Notes under the pieces: generated by a model
The model's input: the letters and a program-made list of their open reading frames with translations, nothing else
The model's database searches: none
What the model was told of the DNA's origin: nothing
In this document: in pieces, positions 1 to 7,778 of the stretch
Position numbering within the stretch: position 1 is the stretch's first letter
How the letters are laid out: every line of letters begins with the position of its first letter
Assembly: GCA_036266155.1 (NCBI GenBank)
Contig: DATANR010000135.1
Span: 1 to 17,663, forward strand
Reading direction: 5' to 3'
DNA length: 17,663 nt
Source: SIAJ01 sp036266155
Lineage (GTDB): Bacteria; Planctomycetota; Planctomycetia; Gemmatales; Gemmataceae
Made by a program: the position numbers and the translations under genes

Positions 1-43
1 GGCGTAAGCCGCCCGATTCTGTCATTATCGGGCGGCTTACGCC
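1..43. repeat. Perfect 17-bp inverted repeat, REP-like or terminator hairpin
   Basis: The arms GGCGTAAGCCGCCCGAT (1-17) and its exact reverse complement (27-43) flank a 9-nt loop. The hairpin lies 22 nt past the TAA stop of the minus-strand giant surface-protein gene (stop at 66-68). There is no visible T-run in the gene's direction, because the window ends there, so rho-independent termination cannot be confirmed. The core GGCGTAAGCC recurs at 17638-17647, which argues for a dispersed repeat family rather than a one-off terminator. An mRNA 3'-end stabilising role is also possible. Confidence 0.85.
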
Positions 44-65
44 GCTCCGCTCGCCGCCGTTGCAT

Positions 66-3000
66 TTACGCCAACTTGACCTCAAAATCGCCGACCGTCG
101 CCGTCGGGTTCTTGCTCGTCACCTTGATGACGGGGTTCTTCGCCGTCACCGACGTGATCTTCGAGTGCGCGAGCACGCCGAATTTCTGGTTGCCATTGGT
201 GCTGTTGTCGGTCGTCACCGTGCCGATCGTGACCTTGCCCACCTGGTCGGTGGCAATGACGGAGTTGGTCAGCGTTCCCTTGACAGTGACCGAGCCGATC
301 TTGAAGCCGGGGGCGAAGATGCCGCTGGCCATGGGGTCCAGGGGGTCCGTTGGCGTGAAGGCCGAGTAGATCGTGCTGTCGATCAAGTTGCCAGCCGTGA
401 AGGAACCGACGCCGCCTTGAAGGTTGAAGTGGCTTCCGGTCACCGAGCCGGCAAAGCTCGCTGACGTCAGCGACACGGGCACGGAGCCGGTGAGCGTCAC
501 GTTCGTGCTGAAGTCGCCGACGATGGCGAGCTTCTTGTCACCGAGGATCTTGAGCGAGCCGACCGATGGGGCGTTGAGTATGCCGTGTGTCCAGCGGGCG
601 GCGGAGAGTGATGAGATCGGCGTCTTGATATCAATCGTCGTTCCGTCGTCGATCACGTGGGCCTTGATGGCCGTCTTCTGCTTCGGATCGACCGACGCGT
701 CCGCCATCACGTCGGCGCCGTTCTTGATGTCGTGGACCGTCAGACCTCCGAGCGCTCCCGTCAGTTCGATGCCATGGCCGAAGGCGCCGATCAGGTCGCT
801 CAACTTCGCCGTGATTCCGCCGATGCCCGAGCCGACGATGCTGCCGATGTTTACGAGGCCGTCGCTGCCGGTCTTCGCCTTCTTCACCGTGATCGTCAGC
901 TTGCTCTTCTTCGGGTCGGTGCCCGAGAGCCGAATCTGATCGATGGGGCCCTTGCCATCCAAATCGAGATCGAGAACGAACACGCTCGCCGTGCCGGGCC
1001 CGGTGAGCTTGACCGTGTAGGTATCGCCATCCTGATCAGTGAAGTTCGGCCCCGGTGTTGGATCGTGACCGATGACGCGGAAATTCGTCGGCCCTTGAAC
1101 GATCGCGAAGCGCGTCGTGGGGAAGTCGATGCCCGAGATCTGATCGAAGGTTCCGATGACGGACGGATAGGTCAACAGCGTGAAGACGTCGTTCATGCCG
1201 GGATCGAAGGCGTTGACCAAACTGAGATTGAGTTGGCCGCCAAGAGTCGCGACGCCCGTGACCGCAAGTTGGTCGTAGGATACGCCAGCGACGTTGCCGC
1301 CGATCTCGATCGCCAGTTCACCCGCGGCCGTCTGCGTGTACGTCCCTTGCACGGTGAGCCGGCCGGTCGTCGTGCCCGGCGCTACCGTGCCGGCGTTCGT
1401 GATGTTGCCGACGATGGTCCCGGCGCCCGTGAGCGTGCCGCTATTGGTAACCGGCCCGGCACTCGTGAGCGTGCCGAGGACCTTGGCCGTGCCGTTGGCA
1501 CCGATCGTCAGGTTCGGCACACCCACGTTGCCCGTGGCCGTCAACGTGCCATCGACATTCACAGTCCCGATTCCGCTGACCGCGCTGCCGTCATCCAGGA
1601 AGAAGTTGCCGGCGAAATCGAGATTGGCCCCGTTGGCCAGTGTGATCGACCCGGTGCCGCTGCCGACGCCGAGGCTCAAGCCGTTGTGGAGCAGCTTGAG
1701 CGTGCCGTCGTTGATGAAGGCCCCGGCACCCGTGAAATTGTTGGTTGCTTCGGCCGAATCGACCTCGATGATGCCGCCGACAGCGTTCGTGAGACTGGAA
1801 AACAAGTCCATGCCGATCCCGTCCGTGGCTGTCGGCGTCACTGGGTTCGCCCGGTGAATTTCGAACAGGCCGCCGGCGAGATTGTTAAGCGTGCCGGCAA
1901 CGGTCAGATCGAGGCTGCCGCTGCCCGTCCATGTGACCGTGCCGGCATTGTTCAGGGTACAGCCTGCGATGCCGATCGTTTGATCGGTCAGCAGATTGAT
2001 CTTCCCACCCGCCGCATTGTCGATCCGGGCCCCGCCGGTCGATTGGATCGTGGCGGGCTGCGTCGTCGACACGTTGATCACACCGCCCGACTTGTTGGTC
2101 ACGAGAGCACCGCCCGACATCACAATGTCGCCGCCGCCGGTCCAGTTCCAGGTGCCCGCATTGTCGATCGTGCCGCCGCTGATTCCAACATCCTCTGCCG
2201 ATGGGATCGCAACTGTCGCGCCCGCTTGATTCGTCAAGGAACTGCCGGCGCCAAAAAAGAGGTTGTTCAACGGTACGGCGCCGACCGGCACCGAACGATC
2301 GATCGTGAGCGAACTGCCGGGCAGATTGATGAGATTGGTTCCGCCCATGAGGCGCACGTCGCCGGTGCCCGTCCAGTTGATCGCACCCGCGTTGTCGACC
2401 TCGCCGCCGATGATGCTCACCGGTTCCGCGCTGTCGATCACGATGGTTCCACCGGCGGCGTTGATCAGCGGCACGCCGCCGAGTTGCAGATCGTTGATTG
2501 CGGCCGTCGACACTGCCTTGGCCCGATTGATCTCAAAGGTGCCCGTGGCGTCGTTAAACAGCGATGCGCCATTTGCCAGGTCGAGGCCGGCGCTGCCGGT
2601 CCAGCTCAGAAGACCGGAATTGGTGAATTGCCCATTGCCATCGAGTGCCAAGGGCTCCGCCGTGCTCAAGTGGAAGCTGCCCAGCGCGGTCGTCTGCACA
2701 ATCGCGCCGCCGGCGAGGTTCAACGTCGTCGCGCGATTGTCGAGCGAAGCGAAGCTCACCTGCACGGCCGCCCCGGTGCTGCCGTTGCCGAAGATAAATA
2801 GGCCGTCCGTGAGCACGTTGCCGGCGCCCGCGCCGTGCGTCGCCCCGGCGGCGTCGAACTGCAGGCCAGCAATGCCCAGGGTGTCCGGTGTCGCATCTTC
2901 GCCGAGCCCGATGGCACCGTCGTTATCACGATCAGTGAAAACGTGGATGTAATCCCAGATCGGATCGTTGGAGTCGATACGCCCGTCGCTGTTCCGATCG

Positions 3001-5285
3001 AACGCGTTGAGAAGCTGCCATGCATCCGTCGCGATGCGATCTTGCCCGTCGGACGTGCGCAGGCGCATTCCGGAGGAGAACATCACGAGGCCGTCGAGCG
3101 GTTGATCGGCATAGTCGCGGAAGTCGCCCAGGCCAAAGTTGCGAACGCCAGTCGCGTCGATCAGAACGAAAACGTCATCCGGATCAACCTTGACCCAGTT
3201 GAAATTGCCTGGCTGGCCGGTGAGCAAGTTGGTTGTGACCGGCGTGGACAGCGCGAAGCCGTCGTTATTCTGATCGAGGAGGATCGGATCGAATCCGCGG
3301 GCAATGTTGCCGGCGCCGGCGTTGATGAGGATATGGCCATCGAGCATTTTGACGTCGGGGCCGCGCACTTGCCAGTCTCCGCCAGCCGCAATCGTGGTTG
3401 TCCCGATTCCACTCAGCGTTCCGCCGGCCCACATGAAGCGCGTCACGGAGAGTGTGCCGCTTGCCGTCAACGTGCCGCCGTACATGTCGAGACTGCCGAC
3501 GCCATCGACGGCCGACCCGAGGTCGATGGTACCGGAATCGATGACGGCCGCGTCGACGACCGACGGCACGCCGGCCGGGCTCCAGTTAGCCGGATCGTAC
3601 CAGTCGGAGGAGTTGGCGCCGGTCCAGTGATAGGTGAGCGGCGCCGTTGAATCGCCGATGGGACGGGCGAACCAGTAGTTAGCGGCCTGTCCGGTCGTGC
3701 CATCGGTGCGAGTGAATTCGCCGTCGCATCGACGGTTATTGAAGTCGTCGGCACGCGACGGCGGATTGGTGTTTACCAGAATGTCGCGTACGACCGACGA
3801 GAGCGATTGTATTTCTCCGGGTTGAATCGCGCCATCGCCATTGGCATCCGTGTACAGCTTGAGTTTCGAAAACACCGGGTCGCTGGCATTGATGCGGCCG
3901 TCCTTGTTGGAGTCGAACAAGGCGAGCATCTGCCAACCGTCGGTAATGCGCGCTTCCGGCTGACCGGGCGGCGTGATGCGCAAGCCGTCTTGGATTAGCA
4001 CATCACCTGTAACGGCCAGGCCCGCGAAATCGTGGATCTGATAGCCGATCGCGGCGAGCGCGTCGGCATCGACCATCAGGAAGGCATCGTTGCTGCCAGG
4101 TTGCGTCCAGCGGCTGTCCTCAGGCTGGCCGTTGAACAGGCTCGTGGTCGTCGTGCCGCTCAGGTCGAGGCCATCGCCACCGAGATCGAGAACGACAGCA
4201 TCGAGCGTCTGCTGCGTCGGATACAGTTGTGGAACGACGGCCACCGATTGTGCGAACTCGGACGTATTGCCAGCCGGATCGGTTGCTGTCGCCGACACGA
4301 CATCGCCGGCCGCGATGCCGACGGGTAAGACGGCTGTGAAATCGGCATGGCCATCGGCAGCAGTCGTGACCGTGAGAGTGCCGAGCGGCGTCGCGCCGGG
4401 GCCGTAGCCGCTGGGCGCAGCCATTGGGCTGGCGAAGAACTCGAGCACAAACCCGGTGCTCGGCGTCGAGTCGAGAGAACCGGTGATGGTCGTCCGTTCC
4501 GCGTGGCCTGTGACCGTGTTGATGACCGGATAGTTTTGCAGACCGTTCGGCCCGGTGTCGGCGTCGAGTGGATCGTTGGCGGTCACGCCGTCGCCGTTGA
4601 GGTCAATGTCAAGTTGGCCATTGCGAAAAACGGCGTTCCCGCGAATGGCATTGTCTGCGCCCGAGCCTTGGATCGTGATCCCGGAACCAGTGTTGAACGC
4701 GATGCGGTTTTGTGCATCGGGTGTGCTGCCGCCGATCATGTTGCCGACGGCCGAGCCGACGAGTGCGATGCCATTGCCGCCGTTTGGCTGACCGAGCGCA
4801 CCGGTCGCGTCGGTCCCAATAAAGTTCCCCTCGATCGTATTGCCGCCGCCCGCGATCACGATGCCATCACTCGAGAAGCGCTTGATGATGAGACCGCGAA
4901 TCGTCGAACCGTCGCCGAGCACGTTTAATCCCACGCCGGGCGCGGCGGTCCCATCGAGTTCAACAAGCACGACGGCGTTGTTGCCATGAGCTAACGTGTT
5001 CGGACTGGCAGCGCCTTGCGTGTAGCCGTCGATGTGCACGGCCTCGGTAATATCGGGCAATGGCGACAGAAGGTCGATGGTCTGCACGCCACTGCCGGGA
5101 ATGGCGAAGTTGATCGCGTCCGGACCGGCGTGCAAGTTGGCATTGTCGATGGCCGCGCGCAGGGAACCGCCGCCGCTGTCGCCAGTGTTGGTCACCAAAT
5201 ACGTGGTCGGGACACGACGGTCTTCGAGGTCTTGTACGCGGAGTCGAGTAGACGGCCGCCTTGGCTTACGGCGAAAAACGTTCAC
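66..5285 (-). CDS. Giant modular surface or secreted protein (beta-helix, EF-hand-like and autotransporter-like repeats)
   Basis: Predicted 1739-aa exported or cell-surface protein. In order: a basic N-terminus with a LEDRRVP motif (about residues 20-26), resembling the LExR-type leader motif of planctomycete exported proteins; a right-handed beta-helix region (about 28-350) with SLRAAI and GNFIGTDATG motifs; a calcium-binding module (about 362-500) with loops starting at D458 and D480; a NWSPAGVP-type beta module (about 553-665); a second calcium-binding module (about 666-805) with loops at D763 and D785; about 75-residue WTG repeats (W895, W971, W1048, W1119); an autotransporter-passenger-like segment (about 1286-1380, with VAPG and YTQTAAGEL motifs); and a long beta-rich C-terminal domain ending in VGDFEVKLA. 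The start is GTG, chosen for a GAGGA Shine-Dalgarno about 8 nt upstream and for the leader motif. No outer-membrane beta-barrel or PEP-CTERM-like anchor is evident. Function is unknown; adhesion or matrix roles are inference. It is transcribed alone, with 313 bp upstream. Confidence 0.9.
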   Translation of the reverse strand: MNVFRRKPRRPSTRLRVQDLEDRRVPTTYLVTNTGDSGGGSLRAAIDNANLHAGPDAINFAIPGSGVQTIDLLSPLPDITEAVHIDGYTQGAASPNTLAHGNNAVVLVELDGTAAPGVGLNVLGDGSTIRGLIIKRFSSDGIVIAGGGNTIEGNFIGTDATGALGQPNGGNGIALVGSAVGNMIGGSTPDAQNRIAFNTGSGITIQGSGADNAIRGNAVFRNGQLDIDLNGDGVTANDPLDADTGPNGLQNYPVINTVTGHAERTTITGSLDSTPSTGFVLEFFASPMAAPSGYGPGATPLGTLTVTTAADGHADFTAVLPVGIAAGDVVSATATDPAGNTSEFAQSVAVVPQLYPTQQTLDAVVLDLGGDGLDLSGTTTTSLFNGQPEDSRWTQPGSNDAFLMVDADALAAIGYQIHDFAGLAVTGDVLIQDGLRITPPGQPEARITDGWQMLALFDSNKDGRINASDPVFSKLKLYTDANGDGAIQPGEIQSLSSVVRDILVNTNPPSRADDFNNRRCDGEFTRTDGTTGQAANYWFARPIGDSTAPLTYHWTGANSSDWYDPANWSPAGVPSVVDAAVIDSGTIDLGSAVDGVGSLDMYGGTLTASGTLSVTRFMWAGGTLSGIGTTTIAAGGDWQVRGPDVKMLDGHILINAGAGNIARGFDPILLDQNNDGFALSTPVTTNLLTGQPGNFNWVKVDPDDVFVLIDATGVRNFGLGDFRDYADQPLDGLVMFSSGMRLRTSDGQDRIATDAWQLLNAFDRNSDGRIDSNDPIWDYIHVFTDRDNDGAIGLGEDATPDTLGIAGLQFDAAGATHGAGAGNVLTDGLFIFGNGSTGAAVQVSFASLDNRATTLNLAGGAIVQTTALGSFHLSTAEPLALDGNGQFTNSGLLSWTGSAGLDLANGASLFNDATGTFEINRAKAVSTAAINDLQLGGVPLINAAGGTIVIDSAEPVSIIGGEVDNAGAINWTGTGDVRLMGGTNLINLPGSSLTIDRSVPVGAVPLNNLFFGAGSSLTNQAGATVAIPSAEDVGISGGTIDNAGTWNWTGGGDIVMSGGALVTNKSGGVINVSTTQPATIQSTGGARIDNAAGGKINLLTDQTIGIAGCTLNNAGTVTWTGSGSLDLTVAGTLNNLAGGLFEIHRANPVTPTATDGIGMDLFSSLTNAVGGIIEVDSAEATNNFTGAGAFINDGTLKLLHNGLSLGVGSGTGSITLANGANLDFAGNFFLDDGSAVSGIGTVNVDGTLTATGNVGVPNLTIGANGTAKVLGTLTSAGPVTNSGTLTGAGTIVGNITNAGTVAPGTTTGRLTVQGTYTQTAAGELAIEIGGNVAGVSYDQLAVTGVATLGGQLNLSLVNAFDPGMNDVFTLLTYPSVIGTFDQISGIDFPTTRFAIVQGPTNFRVIGHDPTPGPNFTDQDGDTYTVKLTGPGTASVFVLDLDLDGKGPIDQIRLSGTDPKKSKLTITVKKAKTGSDGLVNIGSIVGSGIGGITAKLSDLIGAFGHGIELTGALGGLTVHDIKNGADVMADASVDPKQKTAIKAHVIDDGTTIDIKTPISSLSAARWTHGILNAPSVGSLKILGDKKLAIVGDFSTNVTLTGSVPVSLTSASFAGSVTGSHFNLQGGVGSFTAGNLIDSTIYSAFTPTDPLDPMASGIFAPGFKIGSVTVKGTLTNSVIATDQVGKVTIGTVTTDNSTNGNQKFGVLAHSKITSVTAKNPVIKVTSKNPTATVGDFEVKLA
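1890..2690 (-). repeat. Four tandem units of about 75 codons in the giant surface protein
   Basis: Four degenerate protein repeats are recognised by a WTGxG(D/S) core at W895, W971, W1048 and W1119 (spacing 76, 77 and 71 residues). Each core is preceded by a GG(x)IDNAG-type turn and followed by a loose INxxGGxxxI segment. They look like stacked beta-strand coils similar to autotransporter passengers. The DNA has diverged, so this is an old duplication. Confidence 0.7.
2871..3290 (-). repeat. Second copy of duplicated calcium-binding module
   Basis: Residues about 666-805 of the giant surface protein. It begins with LLDQNNDGFAL, continues through DDVFVLIDATG and WQLLNAFDRNSDGRID, and ends with TDRDNDGAIGLGE. 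It matches the module at 3786-4202 in motif order: the LD to first-loop distance is 92 residues here against 91 there, and the loop-to-loop distance is 22 residues in both. The pattern recalls the calcium-dependent module of FrpC/RTX-type proteins. Confidence 0.7.
3786..4202 (-). repeat. First copy of duplicated calcium-binding module
   Basis: Residues about 362-500 of the giant surface protein. It begins with VVLDLGGDGLDL (D367), continues through NDAFLMVDAD and WQMLALFDSNKDGRIN, and ends with TDANGDGAIQPGE. Two DxNxDGxI-type loops start at D458 and D480. The copy at 2871-3290 lies about 305 residues further on and is separated by a different beta module. Confidence 0.7.
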
Positions 5286-5598
5286 AGGCTAGTCCTCGAC
5301 GGCGAGAGAGGTTGCAGTCGACATTGTTGGCGAGTCACATCTGAGTTTAACCGACGCCTCGGCGGACCAAAGGCTATTCGTTCGCGACTTTCCATTGAAC
5401 CGCACGATCGGAACAATGTCAGATTCTATATGAAATACGCCTAAGACATTGCGGGCAAGCCTCTTGCAGCAAACTGATCCCTGGAGTCCAATTATGAGAA
5501 ATACGTTCAGGGGGGTGTGTGACGCGTGAACGTATCGTATTCGCGTTGTCAGCGGGCTATTGATCCGACGAATCGATTGACCCGAGCGATTGCGTGAG
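5286..5598. other. Intergenic region upstream of the giant surface-protein gene
   Basis: These 313 bp hold no convincing gene. Seen directly: an inverted repeat at 5501-5535; a bulged hairpin around GCAAG/CTTGC at 5455-5467; three copies of a 7-mer, GACATTG at 5320 and 5445 and its complement at 5414; and an AT-rich -10-like TATAGAAT on the minus strand (5423-5430) without a good -35 box. The promoter of the surface gene presumably lies here, but its position is not certain. Confidence 0.5.
5501..5535 (-). terminator. Candidate terminator of the DUF1549-Uma2-DUF1501 operon
   Basis: The 9-bp arms ATACGTTCA (5501-5509) and TGAACGTAT (5527-5535) flank a 17-nt loop. In the minus-strand direction the structure follows the DUF1501 stop by about 63 nt and is followed by TTCTCATAATT, a weak T-rich tail. 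The long loop and broken T tract make this only a moderate terminator candidate; it could instead be an operator dyad for the surface-protein gene. Confidence 0.35.
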
Positions 5599-6939
5599 TC
5601 AGGCCAGCAAGTCCTGGATGACCGTGCCGCGCGAGATCGGCATGGGCCGATTGAGCCGGTCGCGAATCTCGGTCGCCGGGTCGATGCCGAGCAGGTCGAA
5701 GACGGTGGCGGTCACATCCTCCGGCCGCGCCTGGCCGAGCGATGGGTAGGCGCCAATCTTGTCCGACGCTCCGTAGATGTACCCGCCCTTGACGCCGCCG
5801 CCGGCCATGACCGCGGAGTAACACTGCGGCCAGTGATCGCGGCCCGCCAACTTGTTGATCCGCGGCGTGCGACCGAATTCGCCCATCCACAAGACCAGCG
5901 TGTCCTTGAGGAGGCCGCGCTGATCGAGATCTTGAATCAGAGTAGGCAGCGTTTGGTCAGTGATTGGCAGTAGATAGCTCTTGAGAATGGGGTCCATCGG
6001 CTTGTTGTCAAAGCCGTGAACGTCCCAGCCGCCCTTCGGCCCGCCGATTGATTCCGACAGGTAGACGTTGACGAACTTCGCCCCCGCCTCCACAAGCCGA
6101 CGGGCGAGCAAGCAACTCTGGCCATAGGTCGTGCGGCCATAGGCGTCGCGCAAGGACTTCGGTTCTTCTGATAGATCAAATGCCTTCTTGAACTCCTTGC
6201 CCGTGAGCATGGTGACGGCCTTCTGATACGACTCGTCGATTCCGTGCGCGACGGCCGACTCTTCGAGGAGATGCGTCTGATCGTCAATCAGCTTGAGAAC
6301 TTCCTTGCGGCTTTCCATGCGCTCCGGGCTGATCGTCGCCGGTAGCGACAATTCCGGCAGGCGAAAGTCGGCAGCAGCCGGGTCGCGGGTAAATAGAAAC
6401 GGGTTATGCGACTTACCCAGAAAGCTCGCATGCTGTCCCGGCGTGATCGACCCATCGCGAATCACGTGCGGATAGGCGACGAACGTCGGCACACCCGTGC
6501 GCGCCGGCGCGAACTTGTCAACGATCGAGCCGAGCGCGGGGAACAGATCGAGCGAATCACGCAGGCGCTGATCGTCGGAGGGCGGTGCGACGCCGGTCAA
6601 GCTGTAGTAGGCCGCCGAGTTGTGGTTCTTCATCGTGTGCTGAAGACAACGCATGACGGTCAGCTTGTCCGCGATGGCAGCCGTCCGCGGGAGCATCTCG
6701 CAGACCTGCAGTCCGGGCAGCTTGGTGGCGATCGGTTTGAACGAGCCGCGCACCTCGGCCGGCGCATCCGGCTTCATGTCAAAGGCTTCGTGTCCGGGCG
6801 GTCCGCCAAATTGATGCAGAAAGATGACGGCCTTGGCGCGTGCCTTGTGCGTGCTCTCGGCCCGGAGCAGTTGCGGCAGCGAAAGGCCAAGGAGGCCGGC
6901 GCCGCCGAGACGGAGAGCGGTGCGACGGTGCGGGGTCAC
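5599..6939 (-). CDS. DUF1501 family protein, Tat-exported
   Basis: A 446-aa member of the DUF1501 family, whose fold belongs to the alkaline phosphatase/sulfatase superfamily; the substrate is unknown. The N-terminus carries a twin-arginine signal (RRTALRLGG at residues 5-13, then a hydrophobic stretch ending near LRAES), so it is predicted to be exported folded. Family motifs seen are FLHQFGGPPGHEAFD near residue 40 and MGEFGRTPRIN with GRDHWP about 90 residues before the C-terminus. Length is normal for the family. The start is GTG at 6939, overlapping the Uma2 stop (GTGA), with GAGGAG 8 nt upstream. It is normally paired directly with a DUF1549/DUF1553 gene; here one gene intervenes. Family assignment is firm and biochemical role is not known; links to polysaccharide use have been suggested for such pairs. 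Confidence 0.95.
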   Translation of the reverse strand: MTPHRRTALRLGGAGLLGLSLPQLLRAESTHKARAKAVIFLHQFGGPPGHEAFDMKPDAPAEVRGSFKPIATKLPGLQVCEMLPRTAAIADKLTVMRCLQHTMKNHNSAAYYSLTGVAPPSDDQRLRDSLDLFPALGSIVDKFAPARTGVPTFVAYPHVIRDGSITPGQHASFLGKSHNPFLFTRDPAAADFRLPELSLPATISPERMESRKEVLKLIDDQTHLLEESAVAHGIDESYQKAVTMLTGKEFKKAFDLSEEPKSLRDAYGRTTYGQSCLLARRLVEAGAKFVNVYLSESIGGPKGGWDVHGFDNKPMDPILKSYLLPITDQTLPTLIQDLDQRGLLKDTLVLWMGEFGRTPRINKLAGRDHWPQCYSAVMAGGGVKGGYIYGASDKIGAYPSLGQARPEDVTATVFDLLGIDPATEIRDRLNRPMPISRGTVIQDLLA

Positions 6940-7775
6940 GGTGATTTCTCCTCGGCCCCTTGCAGCCTGGCCAATTGCTCGCGCAGACGTGCGGCCTCGG
7001 CGACAGCAGCATCGGCCCGTCGTTTCTCTTCGTCGGCCCGCCTCTTCTCTTCGTCAGCCCGCCGGCTTTCTTCCTCGGCGCGCCGCTTCTCCTCGTCGGC
7101 ACGCCTCTTTTCTTCCAGAGCATGTCGAATCTCCGCCTCGACCGGCACGGGAACCACCCTTCCGTCCAAGCGAAAGAACCGCAGCCACGTCGCCTCGTCG
7201 CGGACGAATTCGCCGTCCCATTTCCCGATGAGCAGTCCTAGCTCATCCGACAGCAGCCGCCCATTCTCGTCGGGGCGAATGGCGACGTAATTCCGACCGT
7301 CACGCCGCCAGCCTTCGAGCAGTTTGGCGTCCGGGTCGTAAATGAAGTAGTTGCCGACTTTCAACGTATCGCGATAGATCTTGAATTTGGCTCCATGATC
7401 CTCATCGCGCGTGGACGGCGACGACAATTCGATCACCACGTTGGGCGTTCGCAGATCCTCCTCCCAGACAATCCAGCAATCGCGGGTCGGTTGCCGCGTC
7501 GTGTCCCAAACGAAAAAGAAGTCGGGGCCGCGGAAATCAAGGTTTCGAGCTTGCTTCGGACTGTAATAGATGAACGCGTTGCCACCCACGTAAAAATCAT
7601 CGCGATCGCGCAAGTGGTACTCCACCTGGTCGATCAGCAGGTTCATACATTTGCGGTGCCAGATGGTTTCCATGGGCACGCCATCGTCGGTAATCAGGTT
7701 CAGGGACTCCAACTCAGCCAACACGCGGTCGGCCTGATCCCGATGGATGTCCGGTACCACCGTCGGCGTGCTCAT
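6936..7775 (-). CDS. Uma2-family (PD-(D/E)XK fold) protein with heptad-repeat coiled-coil tail
   Basis: A 279-aa protein of the Uma2 / DUF820 family, predicted restriction-endonuclease-like fold. Residues 1-210 hold the core: PD at 84-85, VVIELSSPSTRDED at 113-126 (E116 as the likely acidic metal ligand), K130 and then YFIYDPDAKLLEGW around 143-156, matching the family order. Residues 215-273 form a charged coiled coil containing five heptads of the type EEKRRAD (221-255). Such tails recur on Uma2 proteins, but their partner is unknown. The ATG at 7775 has an ideal GGAGGTGA Shine-Dalgarno inside the end of the DUF1549 gene (3-nt gap), and its stop overlaps the DUF1501 start. This spacing implies co-translation with exported, cytochrome-type neighbours although it has no signal peptide. 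Uma2 proteins are very numerous in planctomycetes and their cellular function is not established. Confidence 0.92.
   Translation of the reverse strand: MSTPTVVPDIHRDQADRVLAELESLNLITDDGVPMETIWHRKCMNLLIDQVEYHLRDRDDFYVGGNAFIYYSPKQARNLDFRGPDFFFVWDTTRQPTRDCWIVWEEDLRTPNVVIELSSPSTRDEDHGAKFKIYRDTLKVGNYFIYDPDAKLLEGWRRDGRNYVAIRPDENGRLLSDELGLLIGKWDGEFVRDEATWLRFFRLDGRVVPVPVEAEIRHALEEKRRADEEKRRAEEESRRADEEKRRADEEKRRADAAVAEAARLREQLARLQGAEEKSP
7011..7115 (-). repeat. Five tandem 21-bp units encoding EEKRRAD heptads
   Basis: Codons 221-255 of the Uma2 gene are five in-frame 21-bp units (EEKRRAD, EEKRRAE, EESRRAD, EEKRRAD, EEKRRAD). The DNA units are similar but differ at several silent positions. In-frame copy-number change would lengthen or shorten the coiled coil by whole heptads. 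Confidence 0.85.
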
Positions 7776-7778
7776 CTC

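Noticed and set aside
657..2801. 714-codon plus-strand open frame
   Set aside because: Lies antisense to the giant surface-protein gene; Arg/Asp/Ala-rich translation without domains, a shadow of high-GC codon use.
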